The position numbers and the translations under genes are program-made. From positions 378,323 through 442,322 of the forward strand of contig CAWDAK010000008.1 in assembly GCA_963800255.1 (NCBI GenBank): a DNA stretch of 64,000 nucleotides, given 5' to 3'. The notes under the pieces were generated by a model. The model worked only from the letters and a program-made list of their open reading frames with translations, had not been told where the DNA came from and did no database searches. This stretch comes from DATFVA01 sp963800255 (GTDB lineage Bacteria > Bacteroidota > Ignavibacteria > Ignavibacteriales > Ignavibacteriaceae). This document shows, one piece after another, positions 1 through 8,597 of this stretch (position 1 is the first letter of the stretch; every line of letters begins with the position of its first letter).

Positions 1-703
1 TAAGTATTGCCTTCAGGCGGTTGAAGAATTCCGCATACGTAAAATTTGATTGCGGATGATTGGGATGGTCTTCCTTCAGAAAGATAAGGAAGCTGTATGA
101 GAGCATCATTACTATAAAAGCAAGAAGAAATAACAGGGAATAATTTTCAGGGTAGCTTACCGATGATAGAATGACAGATACAACCCATCCACCGAATATT
201 CCCATAGCAGCGCCCAGTACGGAACGGAAGGCAAACAATCTTCCCCTGAGCTGTACGGGAGTTATTTTCGAGATTAAATCAAACCATCCCGGCAGATTTA
301 TGCTGCCGCCGAAGGCAGCGAATGCAAGTCCGGTAAAGATTATTAAAAGGGCGGTTGAACTATCAACGCTGTCAACCAGGAAATAGGAAAGAAAAGCTAA
401 TACCAGCCAGGGGATTCTCTGCACAAGAGCTGTCTTAAGCATCCATGGTTTTTTGTAACCCAGTTTACGAACATAGTTTGATACAAAAATCTGAGGAAAA
501 TTAAACCCGACTGACCAGATCACAGGGATGAGACCGACTGCTATATCACTTCCGCTTATTTTCTTTATGAAAACAGGAAGTACAGTCTGCAGAGAAACAA
601 AACTCATTGCAAAAGAATATACCGATCCATCAAAAACATTCAGGAAGAAATTTCTTTTGACCTTCTCATCCCTGAAATGCTTGGACTTGAAGAAATCAGG
701 CAA
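1..703 (-). CDS. MFS family permease, N-terminal part (runs off left edge)
   Basis: The minus frame stays open from 703 to the window edge and encodes a strongly hydrophobic protein of at least 234 residues with several membrane helices (for example around VLPVFIKKISG, IPWLVLAFLSYFL and LLFLLAFIVMMLSYSFLIFL) and short charged loops such as RKLGYKKPW. That is the look of a major facilitator superfamily permease. I place the start at TTG (701-703): GGAGGT at 715-720 lies 11 bases upstream, and this start overlaps the end of the GH42 gene by 8 bases, implying translational coupling. As last gene of the catabolic operon it probably imports an oligosaccharide or monosaccharide released by the neighbouring glycosidases. 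The substrate cannot be read from the sequence. The C-terminal half lies outside the window. Confidence 0.8.
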   Translation of the reverse strand, partial: MPDFFKSKHFRDEKVKRNFFLNVFDGSVYSFAMSFVSLQTVLPVFIKKISGSDIAVGLIPVIWSVGFNFPQIFVSNYVRKLGYKKPWMLKTALVQRIPWLVLAFLSYFLVDSVDSSTALLIIFTGLAFAAFGGSINLPGWFDLISKITPVQLRGRLFAFRSVLGAAMGIFGGWVVSVILSSVSYPENYSLLFLLAFIVMMLSYSFLIFLKEDHPNHPQSNFTYAEFFNRLKAIL

Positions 704-2822
704 GATAGACTTGTACCTCCCGCGCGTCCAGCTTTATATTAAGATGATATTTTCCTTCTTCTTTTTGAAGTTTTACTTTTTTGCCTGTGAACTGTTCGGT
801 AAACGCTTTGGCTTTAATTCCGGAGAAATTTATCTGAACGAGCTGCGATTTATTTTCAAGGTTTTGTATAATCAGCATTTCCTGATCATCTTTGCTTAAG
901 AGATCAACCCTTACTTTTTTATTCGTTTCGGGCTTCTTTATTTTTATGCAGTATTCTACCAGTCCTGCTATAAGTTCGCCGTTTGATTTAACCTGGCTGC
1001 GGTGGTAAACCAGTCCCAGGTAAGAGCCTATCTGCACTGCCTTACCTCTTCCGTATTCAAAATATGTAATAGCAGGTTCGCCTGTCTTGAACTCAGCAAG
1101 AATCTCTGCGCCTTCGGTTTTGAAAGTCTCTTTAATGATTGAACCTATAACTGAAGTTCCCTTTTTTATAAAGGGCATATCCTTCACCGTGACTATCTCA
1201 ACCCTATTCTCTTCATCTGCGGGTTCAACTATTGACTGCCTGGCACCGAAAACTTTATGCAATCCATATCCGGGAACGATTTTTTCGTGCCGGCCTTTTT
1301 CCCTGTTCCAGGCCGCCGTATAGCTTTCCGAAATAAGGACCCCGCCGTTCCGCACCCATTCTTCAATTACCGAAGTTATTTGTTCATTAAATAAATAAGG
1401 AAAGGGTAAAATGAGAACCCTGTAGTTTTGAAGTACAGAAGGGAACTCGCGGGGATGAATAAAATCTACAACGTAATTATGCTCATAAAGCGACCGGTGT
1501 ATACCAAGGATAGAGTCCGTAGCATTTTTCTCGTTTCCTGTTGCCTCCCAGGCAAATATCTGGTTTTCAGGATTATAGAGTACAGCTATCTCAGCTTTAG
1601 CCGGCTGTGCATCCAGAAGAAAACCGGCATTTTTCTGGAGTACTTTCCCGGTTTCGGCATAAGCCTCCAGCCAGGGAGTCGTACTTCCGTCAAGGTACGT
1701 AAGTCCCCATGTCGGAGCCTCACGTCCAAGTATTTCTGGCCGGTACTGCCAGAAAATAAATCCTTTTAAGTTGCCAGCAATTCCGCTGAATACAAACCTT
1801 TTAATATCATTGCTGTCAACAGGTTTCGGTAAATCGAGAGTATAACCGGGCAGCATCAGCATCTCCGCAGAAATCACCGGCTTGCTCTTTGCACTGGAGC
1901 GGAGAATATCAATCATTGCAGCATCATCCATCTGGGTAAAGCCATGAAGATTCCCGAATTTTCCAACATTCCAGGGATCACTTGCAGTGGAGGTAACAGG
2001 AAAACCCTGAATAAATACATGGTGGCACATTAAAGGATGTTTTCCGTCATCTATCCATTCCGCAATTTCAAACCGTTTTTTTACGTTCTCTCCTATCGTA
2101 TGAACAAAGAACATCCGCCAGTCTATCATATCGTTGAAGGTGTTTCTGGTCCTGGGCAGTTCCGCATCTTCAAATGAAAGATAATTCCTGTTCCAGCTTG
2201 TATTCAGATTTTTAATATCGATGTATTTTTCTTTAAGCCACTTCTTGAATTTAGATTCACAGTTATGGCAGTAGCAAAGCATATCGCCAATCTTCTCCGC
2301 ATTATCAGCATAAGCCCGCATTTCTGCCATGCTGCTTGTTAATTCAGGTTCGCTTCCCACATTCCAGATCTCAAGTGCGGGGTGATCCTTATATCTTTTA
2401 AGAGTTTCTGATAGAAACATGATCATATGGCCTGTAATACCGTCATGATTAAAACACCAGCCCAGACCGCCAATTTGCCTATGGGGCTGCGTCTGCGGTC
2501 CGATTTTTTGTCCCGATAAAGTAATCATCGAAGCATCAGGAAATTTTTTATAAATCCAGGCTGGAGCAACATCAAAAATCGTATTTAGCATAACGCGCAG
2601 ATTATACCTATCTGCAAGTTTCATAAGTCTGTCAATGTCATCAAAATAGAATACGCCCTCCGCAGGGTTGTTCCATCTCCATTGAACCCAGAATTTCACT
2701 GTGTTAAATCCGAGTTCTGACATTTTCTTCAGATCAGCTTCCCACTCACTTTTATGGGGTGACGGAGCCCGGTAATATTGTGAACCAAACGGGAAATATT
2801 CTTTTGAAAGTAATTTGCGCAT
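696..2822 (-). CDS. Glycoside hydrolase family 42 beta-galactosidase-like protein
   Basis: A 708-residue cytoplasmic protein without signal peptide. It has the GH42 layout: a TIM barrel (about 1-390), then a trimerisation-like domain (about 395-600) and a C-terminal beta domain. It opens with FPFGSQYYRAP and carries the zinc-cluster cysteines C183, C185 and C188 (CYCHNC) typical of GH42. The acid/base candidate is E158 in WNVGSEPE and the nucleophile candidate E320 in VISAEM. GH42 enzymes hydrolyse terminal beta-galactosides, some also alpha-L-arabinosides. The residue before the acid/base is Ser where the clan normally has Asn, so activity or specificity may be altered. It lies 4 bases after the sugar isomerase gene and overlaps the permease, within the catabolic operon. 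Confidence 0.85.
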   Translation of the reverse strand: MRKLLSKEYFPFGSQYYRAPSPHKSEWEADLKKMSELGFNTVKFWVQWRWNNPAEGVFYFDDIDRLMKLADRYNLRVMLNTIFDVAPAWIYKKFPDASMITLSGQKIGPQTQPHRQIGGLGWCFNHDGITGHMIMFLSETLKRYKDHPALEIWNVGSEPELTSSMAEMRAYADNAEKIGDMLCYCHNCESKFKKWLKEKYIDIKNLNTSWNRNYLSFEDAELPRTRNTFNDMIDWRMFFVHTIGENVKKRFEIAEWIDDGKHPLMCHHVFIQGFPVTSTASDPWNVGKFGNLHGFTQMDDAAMIDILRSSAKSKPVISAEMLMLPGYTLDLPKPVDSNDIKRFVFSGIAGNLKGFIFWQYRPEILGREAPTWGLTYLDGSTTPWLEAYAETGKVLQKNAGFLLDAQPAKAEIAVLYNPENQIFAWEATGNEKNATDSILGIHRSLYEHNYVVDFIHPREFPSVLQNYRVLILPFPYLFNEQITSVIEEWVRNGGVLISESYTAAWNREKGRHEKIVPGYGLHKVFGARQSIVEPADEENRVEIVTVKDMPFIKKGTSVIGSIIKETFKTEGAEILAEFKTGEPAITYFEYGRGKAVQIGSYLGLVYHRSQVKSNGELIAGLVEYCIKIKKPETNKKVRVDLLSKDDQEMLIIQNLENKSQLVQINFSGIKAKAFTEQFTGKKVKLQKEEGKYHLNIKLDAREVQVYLA

Positions 2823-2826
2823 AAGA

Positions 2827-3753
2827 CTATATTACAAATTGTGATAAATATTTATGACCCAGCTTTAACCCTGCCTTAACTTTTTCCTCGCTTCCCTCCC
2901 ATATAGGATCTTCATGTTCAATAGAAAGGACGTAATCGTAGCCATGTTCCTGCAGAACGGAAATAAATTTCTGCCAGTCAATTTCTCCAAGTCCGGGCAT
3001 CCTGTAGCGCCACCAGCCCGATTTCCATGGAATCGGATTTATCTGCCTTCCGAACAGTCCGTATCTGTATTCTCCTTCGGCGAGGATTTCAGTATCCTTT
3101 GCGTGAGCGTGAAAGATTTTTTCAGTATAATCTTCAGCCGCCTGCAGATAATCGATTCCCAGCCAGAACAGATGAGAAGGATCAAAATTTAAACCGAAGT
3201 TTTCATCAGGTAATTCATTAAAGAGTGCATCCCATAATTCGGGTGAATATGCATAATTACCGGGGAGTCCGAATTTAACCCAGTTTTCCATAGGACAGTT
3301 TTCAATCATTATTTTTACTCCGCGGTCATCAGCATATTTTAAAATATCCTTGAATACTTTTCCTATTTCTATAATGTTTTCACCTGGAGTCTTATCAGGA
3401 CGGCTGCCAACGAAAGTACCGACAAGCTTTACATCAAGCAGTTGTGCGGTATCTATTACTTTCCTGAGGTGACCCAGGTATTTTTTTCGCTGTTCAGGGT
3501 CAGGATGAAGGTTATTATCATAATAAGCCATGGCCGAGATCTGAAGGTTATACTGATCAAATAAATCTTTAACCCTTGAGGCTTCCGATTTGTTGAACCT
3601 TCCGGCATCAATCTGTCCTGCCTGGTAATCTCTTGAGGAATCAACCGGCCAGGCAGCCAATTCTAAAGTACTGAAACCCTGTCCCGAAGCAAATTTTACA
3701 ATATCTTCAAGACTTACATTCGGAAGGCAGGCTGTTAAGAATCCAAGTTTCAT
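2827..3753 (-). CDS. Sugar phosphate isomerase/epimerase (xylose isomerase-like TIM barrel)
   Basis: A 308-residue protein of the AP-endonuclease-2/xylose isomerase-like fold. The four metal-ligand positions of the family are visible: Glu in MIENCPM (about 150), Asp/His in NFDPSH (about 200), His in HAHAKD (about 224) and Glu in SIEHEDP (about 283). Members isomerise or epimerise sugars and inositols, usually with a divalent metal, and often sit next to Gfo/Idh/MocA oxidoreductases as here (43 bases downstream of one). A joint role in oxidising or rearranging an imported sugar is likely. The exact substrate is unknown. Confidence 0.85.
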   Translation of the reverse strand: MKLGFLTACLPNVSLEDIVKFASGQGFSTLELAAWPVDSSRDYQAGQIDAGRFNKSEASRVKDLFDQYNLQISAMAYYDNNLHPDPEQRKKYLGHLRKVIDTAQLLDVKLVGTFVGSRPDKTPGENIIEIGKVFKDILKYADDRGVKIMIENCPMENWVKFGLPGNYAYSPELWDALFNELPDENFGLNFDPSHLFWLGIDYLQAAEDYTEKIFHAHAKDTEILAEGEYRYGLFGRQINPIPWKSGWWRYRMPGLGEIDWQKFISVLQEHGYDYVLSIEHEDPIWEGSEEKVKAGLKLGHKYLSQFVI

Positions 3754-3795
3754 TTTTTCTCCAAAGTAAGTATTAATTGATAAAATTCATTTTAG

Positions 3796-4950
3796 TTATA
3801 CTTCCACCCATTTTTGTTCTTTACTGCTTTTAAGTATGGCTTCAACAATTTTATTTTCAAGGTGGCCATCTTCGAACGTAGGGAAGTCAGGTTTATCCTT
3901 CATCGGATCTTTTCCATCTCTTATGAAATTATAAACGCTCATAAACAAATTCTTGAGACCATCAGGATATCCTTCAGGATGACCGCCCGGGTAGTGCGCA
4001 AATTTTCGGGCTTCCTCCGAAATGAGAGATGGATCTTTAATCAATATTTCATTAGGCTTATCTCTATGTCCTATCCACATTTCATTCGGGTTTTCCTGGT
4101 TCCAGGAAACTGCTTTCTTATTTCCATCTATTTCAAACCAGAAATGATTTTTTCTGCCTGCACTAACCTGGGAAACAGTAAAGACTCCCTGCGCTTTATT
4201 CTCAAGTTCAAAAAGGATTGAGCCCGCATCTTCAGTTGAGATTTGAACATCCTGAGTGTTGGATGAAACAGCTGACTCCTTCCCTTTGAACGTTTCTACG
4301 CTTGCCGCAGGTTTTTTCCTTACCGGATGAATTGTAGAAAGACTTGCAAACACCTTAGTAATCTTTAAACCCGTTACGAATTGAATAAGATCGCACCAGT
4401 GTGAACCTATATCGGCAACGGCACGTGATTCACCGCTGATCCCGGTTTCAAGTCGCCAGTTATAATCGGTATCGTAGAAGAGCCAGTCCTGCAGATAATG
4501 TCCGTGAGCGAGATAAACATTCCCGATCTCCTCTTCAAATACTGAATGCAGATGACGGATGAGCGGGTAAAACCTATAGTTAAAATTTACAGCATTTACC
4601 ACATTATGTTTTTTGAGAAGCTCTAAGAGCTCAGCAGATTGCTTTGAATTTATTGTTAAAGGTTTTTCCGAAATAATGTGTAAATCGTTTTCGACTGCAG
4701 CCTTATTTATTTCAAAATGATATAGGTTTGGTGTACAGTTATGTATTACATCAGCAATCTTTTCTTTAAAAACATCCTGCCAGTCTTCTAAAACTGATGG
4801 TATCGCATAACGGTCTGCAAGTTTTTCTGCCTGTTCTTTTTCTTTTGACACAATTGCTGTTACCTCAACACCGCCAAGCCTGCTTAAAGCTTCAATATGT
4901 GCGGAGCCCATAAAGCCGCTGCCTATTACCGCGGTTTTAATTTTCTTCAT
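3796..4950 (-). CDS. Gfo/Idh/MocA family NAD(P)-dependent oxidoreductase
   Basis: A 384-residue protein with an N-terminal Rossmann fold (nucleotide-binding GSGFMGSAH, residues 10-18), the family signature EKPL at 95-98, and the substrate-domain motif DIGSHWCDL near 190 with its conserved histidine. No signal peptide, so cytoplasmic. The family oxidises or reduces sugars, inositols and glycoside C3 hydroxyls; pairing with an isomerase/epimerase is common in 3-keto-sugar pathways. The start ATG overlaps the stop of the upstream DUF6259-like gene by four bases (ATGA), so translation is probably coupled. Substrate not identifiable from sequence. Confidence 0.9.
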   Translation of the reverse strand: MKKIKTAVIGSGFMGSAHIEALSRLGGVEVTAIVSKEKEQAEKLADRYAIPSVLEDWQDVFKEKIADVIHNCTPNLYHFEINKAAVENDLHIISEKPLTINSKQSAELLELLKKHNVVNAVNFNYRFYPLIRHLHSVFEEEIGNVYLAHGHYLQDWLFYDTDYNWRLETGISGESRAVADIGSHWCDLIQFVTGLKITKVFASLSTIHPVRKKPAASVETFKGKESAVSSNTQDVQISTEDAGSILFELENKAQGVFTVSQVSAGRKNHFWFEIDGNKKAVSWNQENPNEMWIGHRDKPNEILIKDPSLISEEARKFAHYPGGHPEGYPDGLKNLFMSVYNFIRDGKDPMKDKPDFPTFEDGHLENKIVEAILKSSKEQKWVEV

Positions 4951-5936
4951 TTTTTATCTCTATTTTTTCCTGGTAATGTTTTTGCTCTTTCGATCATTGC
5001 CTCTACTTCAGGCAAATCAATTTTTTGTTCATTACTATATAATGAAAGAACAGGTATAACTCCAAGTTCACCATAAGCAGCCTCCTGGAAAGTGAACATA
5101 GGATGAGAAGGATGCCTGGTTAATAGATGACCTGAAAACTTTGTATAATCTCCGAATAAATAAGTTGAGACCGGATGAGCTTTTCTCCATGGAACCTGTC
5201 CCTCCATCCCATGTACTTCAGTAAGGCTGTCTATCCCATGTATCTGGGCAAACGGCAGAGCACTTATATTTTGTTCATGGAGACCTTCGCCGGCAAACAA
5301 TATTCCCGGAAAACGTTTCTGCATTCTTAATACATGATCCCTCATACCTGCAACGAAGTTAGGGCCCTTGCTCACATTAAAAGCAAGGAGCGTCTGATCG
5401 AGAAAAACACCGTCGGCTCCGTATTTTTCAATTAAATTTCCCAGTACGATTTCCATCAGGTTTCCCCATTCTTTGTAGCCGGGATTCATATATGCAAAAT
5501 AGGGCTCAGGAAGCCAGTCACCATCCATATCCATTCCCCAGCCCTGTTCTCTTCCGAATGGATCAATAACCTGGTATTTATGGAATTCTTTGTAGAGACG
5601 ATGCGTGAAGGTCATAGCCAGAACATTCGTATGGAGCATGACTTTATATCCCATTGAATGTGCGGCATCCATCAGTTTTATGAACTCAGTTTCGCCACCG
5701 CACTGCCTGCTTGGATTATAATCAGGAGCATGCGAATCAATTCCGTTTTCAGCGAAACCTGCAAGGTAAACAAGGGTATTCTCCGGAGGGTAATATTCCC
5801 GCCATTTCTTAAGCCGTTCAATCATCTGAGCAAATGTATGTCCCGGAGTAAAACTTTTCCTTGCTCCCCACAATTCCAGGACAAAACTTATATTCTCCGC
5901 CCAGGAAGGGAAATCCCTGATGGTTCCGGTACTCAA
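4947..5936 (-). CDS. DUF6259-like glycoside hydrolase, C-terminal part of a frameshifted gene
   Basis: This frame (329 residues from a TTG) carries the catalytic TIM barrel of a DUF6259-like glycosidase. It includes a DFPSWAENI entry segment, YKVMLHTNV, the Asp-rich stretch GWGMDMDGDW and YGADGVFLDQ, whose Asp is in the usual catalytic position. The N-terminal beta-sandwich is in the adjoining frame (5818-6630), and the two overlap by 119 bases. Dropping one G from the GGG run near 5900 gives HQDFPSWAEN and joins them into one protein of about 561 residues. A separate start at TTG 5936 is possible (GGAGG lies about 14 bases upstream), but the domain split argues for one broken or mis-sequenced gene. 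Confidence 0.7.
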   Translation of the reverse strand: MSTGTIRDFPSWAENISFVLELWGARKSFTPGHTFAQMIERLKKWREYYPPENTLVYLAGFAENGIDSHAPDYNPSRQCGGETEFIKLMDAAHSMGYKVMLHTNVLAMTFTHRLYKEFHKYQVIDPFGREQGWGMDMDGDWLPEPYFAYMNPGYKEWGNLMEIVLGNLIEKYGADGVFLDQTLLAFNVSKGPNFVAGMRDHVLRMQKRFPGILFAGEGLHEQNISALPFAQIHGIDSLTEVHGMEGQVPWRKAHPVSTYLFGDYTKFSGHLLTRHPSHPMFTFQEAAYGELGVIPVLSLYSNEQKIDLPEVEAMIERAKTLPGKNRDKK

Positions 5937-6630
5937 CAGGTTTAAAATTTTCCTCCATCCAGGAACGGTAAAGATTCACACCATTCTGCCATCCGCCCTG
6001 GACTGCCGTAAGGTAGAATTCAGAAATCAGGCTGCCTGACTCCAATGGGGCTTCGGCCTCAAATCCGTAAGTAATACTGAACCCTGCATTTTCCCTTCCG
6101 ATTCTGAGAAGTTTTAAGTCCGGTTTGGAATCTTGTGAGTGAATTAAAAGTCCACTATCCCCTCTCATTCCCAGGGCAAACTGTGCATTCCACCAGAAAG
6201 GATATTTATATGATAGAGTGCTGCCGTCAGGCATATCTCCGGAAATTTCCTGACCTCCGAGTGCAGGTATGATAATTTTATCAAAATCAAAACCTGAAAG
6301 TTTCCATTCAATTAACCAGAGTGGTTCGGGGGAGATTACCTCAATCCTGAGCCTGATTCCGTTGCCGGATGAAGTAAGGTTAAAGAAAGCGGAATACTCA
6401 CCTGAGTCGTCCCGCAGTCTGAAAGTGATCTTTTCATCGTCAGATTGAACATCCTCATATTCCGAAAGGAATACCGGATCAGATAATGCATCACGCGTCC
6501 TTATAAAGAAATTAAGGATTCCTTGTGCGCAAACCTTTGTGCGATCAGGTAAAATAAAAATCCCTTCTATATGGAAAGGATTTTCGTTAAAAATCATTTC
6601 AACGTTTTTAGATTTTATTGTGTTCGTCAT
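5818..6630 (-). CDS. DUF6259-like glycoside hydrolase, N-terminal part of a frameshifted gene
   Basis: 270 residues ending prematurely after an out-of-frame tail (from about QGFPFLGG on). The genuine part has the beta-rich N-terminal domain of DUF6259-like enzymes, with YPFWWNAQFALG, DSGLLIHSQD and GWQNGVNLYRSWMEENFKP leading into the barrel found in the next frame. No signal peptide is present, so an intracellular glycosidase is likely. It starts 21 bases after the ureidoglycolate-lyase-like gene. The shift needed to restore the frame is the removal of one base, the same sense as in five other genes of this window. Confidence 0.65.
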   Translation of the reverse strand: MTNTIKSKNVEMIFNENPFHIEGIFILPDRTKVCAQGILNFFIRTRDALSDPVFLSEYEDVQSDDEKITFRLRDDSGEYSAFFNLTSSGNGIRLRIEVISPEPLWLIEWKLSGFDFDKIIIPALGGQEISGDMPDGSTLSYKYPFWWNAQFALGMRGDSGLLIHSQDSKPDLKLLRIGRENAGFSITYGFEAEAPLESGSLISEFYLTAVQGGWQNGVNLYRSWMEENFKPVEYRNHQGFPFLGGEYKFCPGIVGSKEKFYSGTYICSDD

Positions 6631-6651
6631 ACATAACAGTTAGTATAAATT

Positions 6652-7119
6652 TCAGATCAATATATTAAAGGGACTAAGATTTCTTTTCTCCACATCATTA
6701 TGAGGAGTGCCTTTTTTGAAAATAACAAAATAAGATGATTCATTTTTATCAGCAGGGAGACAGGCACCATGCCATACCCCATCATTTATTTTAACAGCCT
6801 CACCTACTTCCACACGAAAGGCTTCAGAAGCGGAGATGTCTTCTCCATCAATCAAAAGTGGAAGAACAAAGGCACCGTCGATCGGGATCAATATCTCCGG
6901 CGTCTTTAAGTGTCTCTCCATTCCACTTATTAAATTTTCTTTCTGTCTGAATACTGTGCAGATCCCGATTTCAGTTTCTCCATCAATATTATAATCTGCT
7001 ATATCCGACCAGAATTTGTAGTCAGCTGCTTCAGATGTGGGTTTTCCGGATGGAGAATTAACAACACTGCCGAACCTTTTAAAGTTTTCAGTAGAGATTC
7101 TTTTCGCATCAATACTCAT
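6652..7119 (-). CDS. Ureidoglycolate lyase-like (AllA family) cupin protein
   Basis: A 155-residue protein matching the AllA fold. It has an N-terminal FKRFGSVV strand, MERHLKTPE (His and Glu of the metal/active-site set), LIPIDGAFVLPL and VWHGACLP with the second conserved His. Classical members split ureidoglycolate to glyoxylate and urea. No other purine- or allantoin-degradation gene is present, and the gene sits three bases after a glycosidase and before another. A role on a sugar-derived acid or keto intermediate therefore seems more likely than purine catabolism; that is inference. Length is normal for the family. Confidence 0.75.
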   Translation of the reverse strand: MSIDAKRISTENFKRFGSVVNSPSGKPTSEAADYKFWSDIADYNIDGETEIGICTVFRQKENLISGMERHLKTPEILIPIDGAFVLPLLIDGEDISASEAFRVEVGEAVKINDGVWHGACLPADKNESSYFVIFKKGTPHNDVEKRNLSPFNILI

Positions 7120-7121
7120 AA

Positions 7122-8318
7122 TTACTTCCTGAGTTTAATTATCGCAATCTTTCCGCCCTTTAATTCGAGGTTATTCAAGGATGTCTTTCCTGCTTCTGAC
7201 TTTGAATTACTGAATGAGCTTTCATTTCCCAATTCATCATACAGGGAAACTTTACCATTCAACCCGACGGGAATAATAACATCAACCTTTTCGGTTCTGG
7301 TGTCTTTAACCATCCCGCTTTTATCTTGGCTCTGATGTCCGGGAACGCTGGTTTGAAGCCAGGCTACCACAATTACATCTCCGTTTTCTGTTTGGAAAGC
7401 ATTAGCCCGACTGTCTGATCCGATAGGTGCTACAAGAGTAACTTCATCATCTATTGATTTATATTTAGAGGAAAATAAGCTGTTAAAGAATTCAAGCGAT
7501 TTTGCCGCAGGCTTATCTTTCCAATCGGGATAAGCTACTCCAAGAAACCGGTTATTATCGTTATCTCCGATAACGCCTTCACTTGGCGGAAGGTCCTTTA
7601 ACTCATACCATGTAATTGCCGAGAGTTTCTCTGTAGAAACTGCAAGGGTTAGTGTTTTAAAGAGCTCTACCGCCTGGTATTCAGGAGTATGCTCATAATC
7701 GTAATAAGCAGAATAACTTTCAGAGACCCCGGCTCCTTTTCTGAAGGTACTGTAACCCACTTCTGCCATCCATAATGACTGGTTATTTCCATATCTCCAT
7801 ATAATGTCGCTTATTTCGTTAATGTATTCTGTAATGCTCTCTATTGGATGACGGTGCCAGGTTTCATAATAGTTATGGCAATTGACTATATCGATGTAAG
7901 GACTTAATCCATTATCCCGGAACAAGTGCAGAAGAAAATAAGGGTCGTATGCAAGTCCTCCTAAAACCACTTTTGATGATGGATCTGCCTTTTTGACTGC
8001 ATCGGCTCCGACCTTAATAAAATCTGCAAATTCTTTTACCGATCCCTGCCAGTAGATTTCAATATCGGGTTCATTCCAAAGCTCCCAGGTTTTTATCCGG
8101 TCTTTATACCTGTTAACGAGGTGAGTCATAAAAACACCAAACTCGCTAAAGTCCTTCGGTGGATAATTCCAGAAGAAAAGAGTATCACTTTGCTCCGCGG
8201 GATATCCATTGAGGCGTATAACAGATATAAGGAACCAGGGTAATACCATATTCATCCACTGCCATCTTAACAAAATCATCCCAGAAGAGCCATTCAAACT
8301 TTCCTTTTTCAGTTTCAA
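7122..8318 (-). CDS. Clan-A (GH39/GH5-like) glycoside hydrolase, C-terminal part of a frameshifted gene
   Basis: This frame carries most of a clan-A (beta/alpha)8 glycosidase. WELWNEPD holds the acid/base Glu after Asn, and LWMAEVGYS holds the probable nucleophile Glu. The segment KEFADFIKVGADAVKKADP between them is typical of GH39 and related families, and the C-terminus is a beta domain. The first roughly 35 residues of the open frame are spurious; real homology starts near 8205, where the N-terminal part (8185-8568) runs out of frame. Removing one C from the CCC run near 8200 gives WISAEQSDT and rebuilds one protein of about 480 residues. Enzyme specificity cannot be told. Confidence 0.7.
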   Translation of the reverse strand: MKLKKESLNGSSGMILLRWQWMNMVLPWFLISVIRLNGYPAEQSDTLFFWNYPPKDFSEFGVFMTHLVNRYKDRIKTWELWNEPDIEIYWQGSVKEFADFIKVGADAVKKADPSSKVVLGGLAYDPYFLLHLFRDNGLSPYIDIVNCHNYYETWHRHPIESITEYINEISDIIWRYGNNQSLWMAEVGYSTFRKGAGVSESYSAYYDYEHTPEYQAVELFKTLTLAVSTEKLSAITWYELKDLPPSEGVIGDNDNNRFLGVAYPDWKDKPAAKSLEFFNSLFSSKYKSIDDEVTLVAPIGSDSRANAFQTENGDVIVVAWLQTSVPGHQSQDKSGMVKDTRTEKVDVIIPVGLNGKVSLYDELGNESSFSNSKSEAGKTSLNNLELKGGKIAIIKLRK

Positions 8319-8568
8319 TAGCGTCCCAGCCGAATGATATCCTTAAGAGGTTTATGTTATGCTTTTTAAGGAACTCAAAGTCATTCTTAATGATCTGCAT
8401 GGTAGTAGTTTCTTCGGGATAGTCCTCGCATAAGCCTACAGGAACATGATAATACGCTGCATTACCGGGTTTTTCGAGCTGATCATATATAAGATTTTTA
8501 GATTGAGGATATATAAGGATAAAAGAGAAAACTATAATAATTAGTGCATAAGAGATTCTTTGTCTCAT
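8185..8568 (-). CDS. Secreted clan-A glycoside hydrolase, N-terminal part of a frameshifted gene
   Basis: 127 residues beginning with a signal peptide (MRQRISYALIIIVFSFILIYPQS), then the first strands and helices of the barrel: NLLRISFGWDAIE and LVPYICYTPQW, the latter equivalent to the VxYTPxW segment of GH39-like enzymes. It ends at TGA 8185 just where the other frame takes over, with a 134-base overlap. It is the only clearly exported glycosidase of the downstream operon, so the product probably works in the periplasm. It lies 30 bases after the aldo/keto reductase gene. Confidence 0.65.
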   Translation of the reverse strand: MRQRISYALIIIVFSFILIYPQSKNLIYDQLEKPGNAAYYHVPVGLCEDYPEETTTMQIIKNDFEFLKKHNINLLRISFGWDAIETEKGKFEWLFWDDFVKMAVDEYGITLVPYICYTPQWISRGAK

Positions 8569-8597
8569 TTCAAACTCCTGTTTTTGATTTTCTTTTT

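Noticed and set aside
5818..5936. Programmed frameshift in the DUF6259-like gene
   Set aside because: No slippery heptamer or stimulatory hairpin was recognised, and the same kind of break recurs in five unrelated genes.
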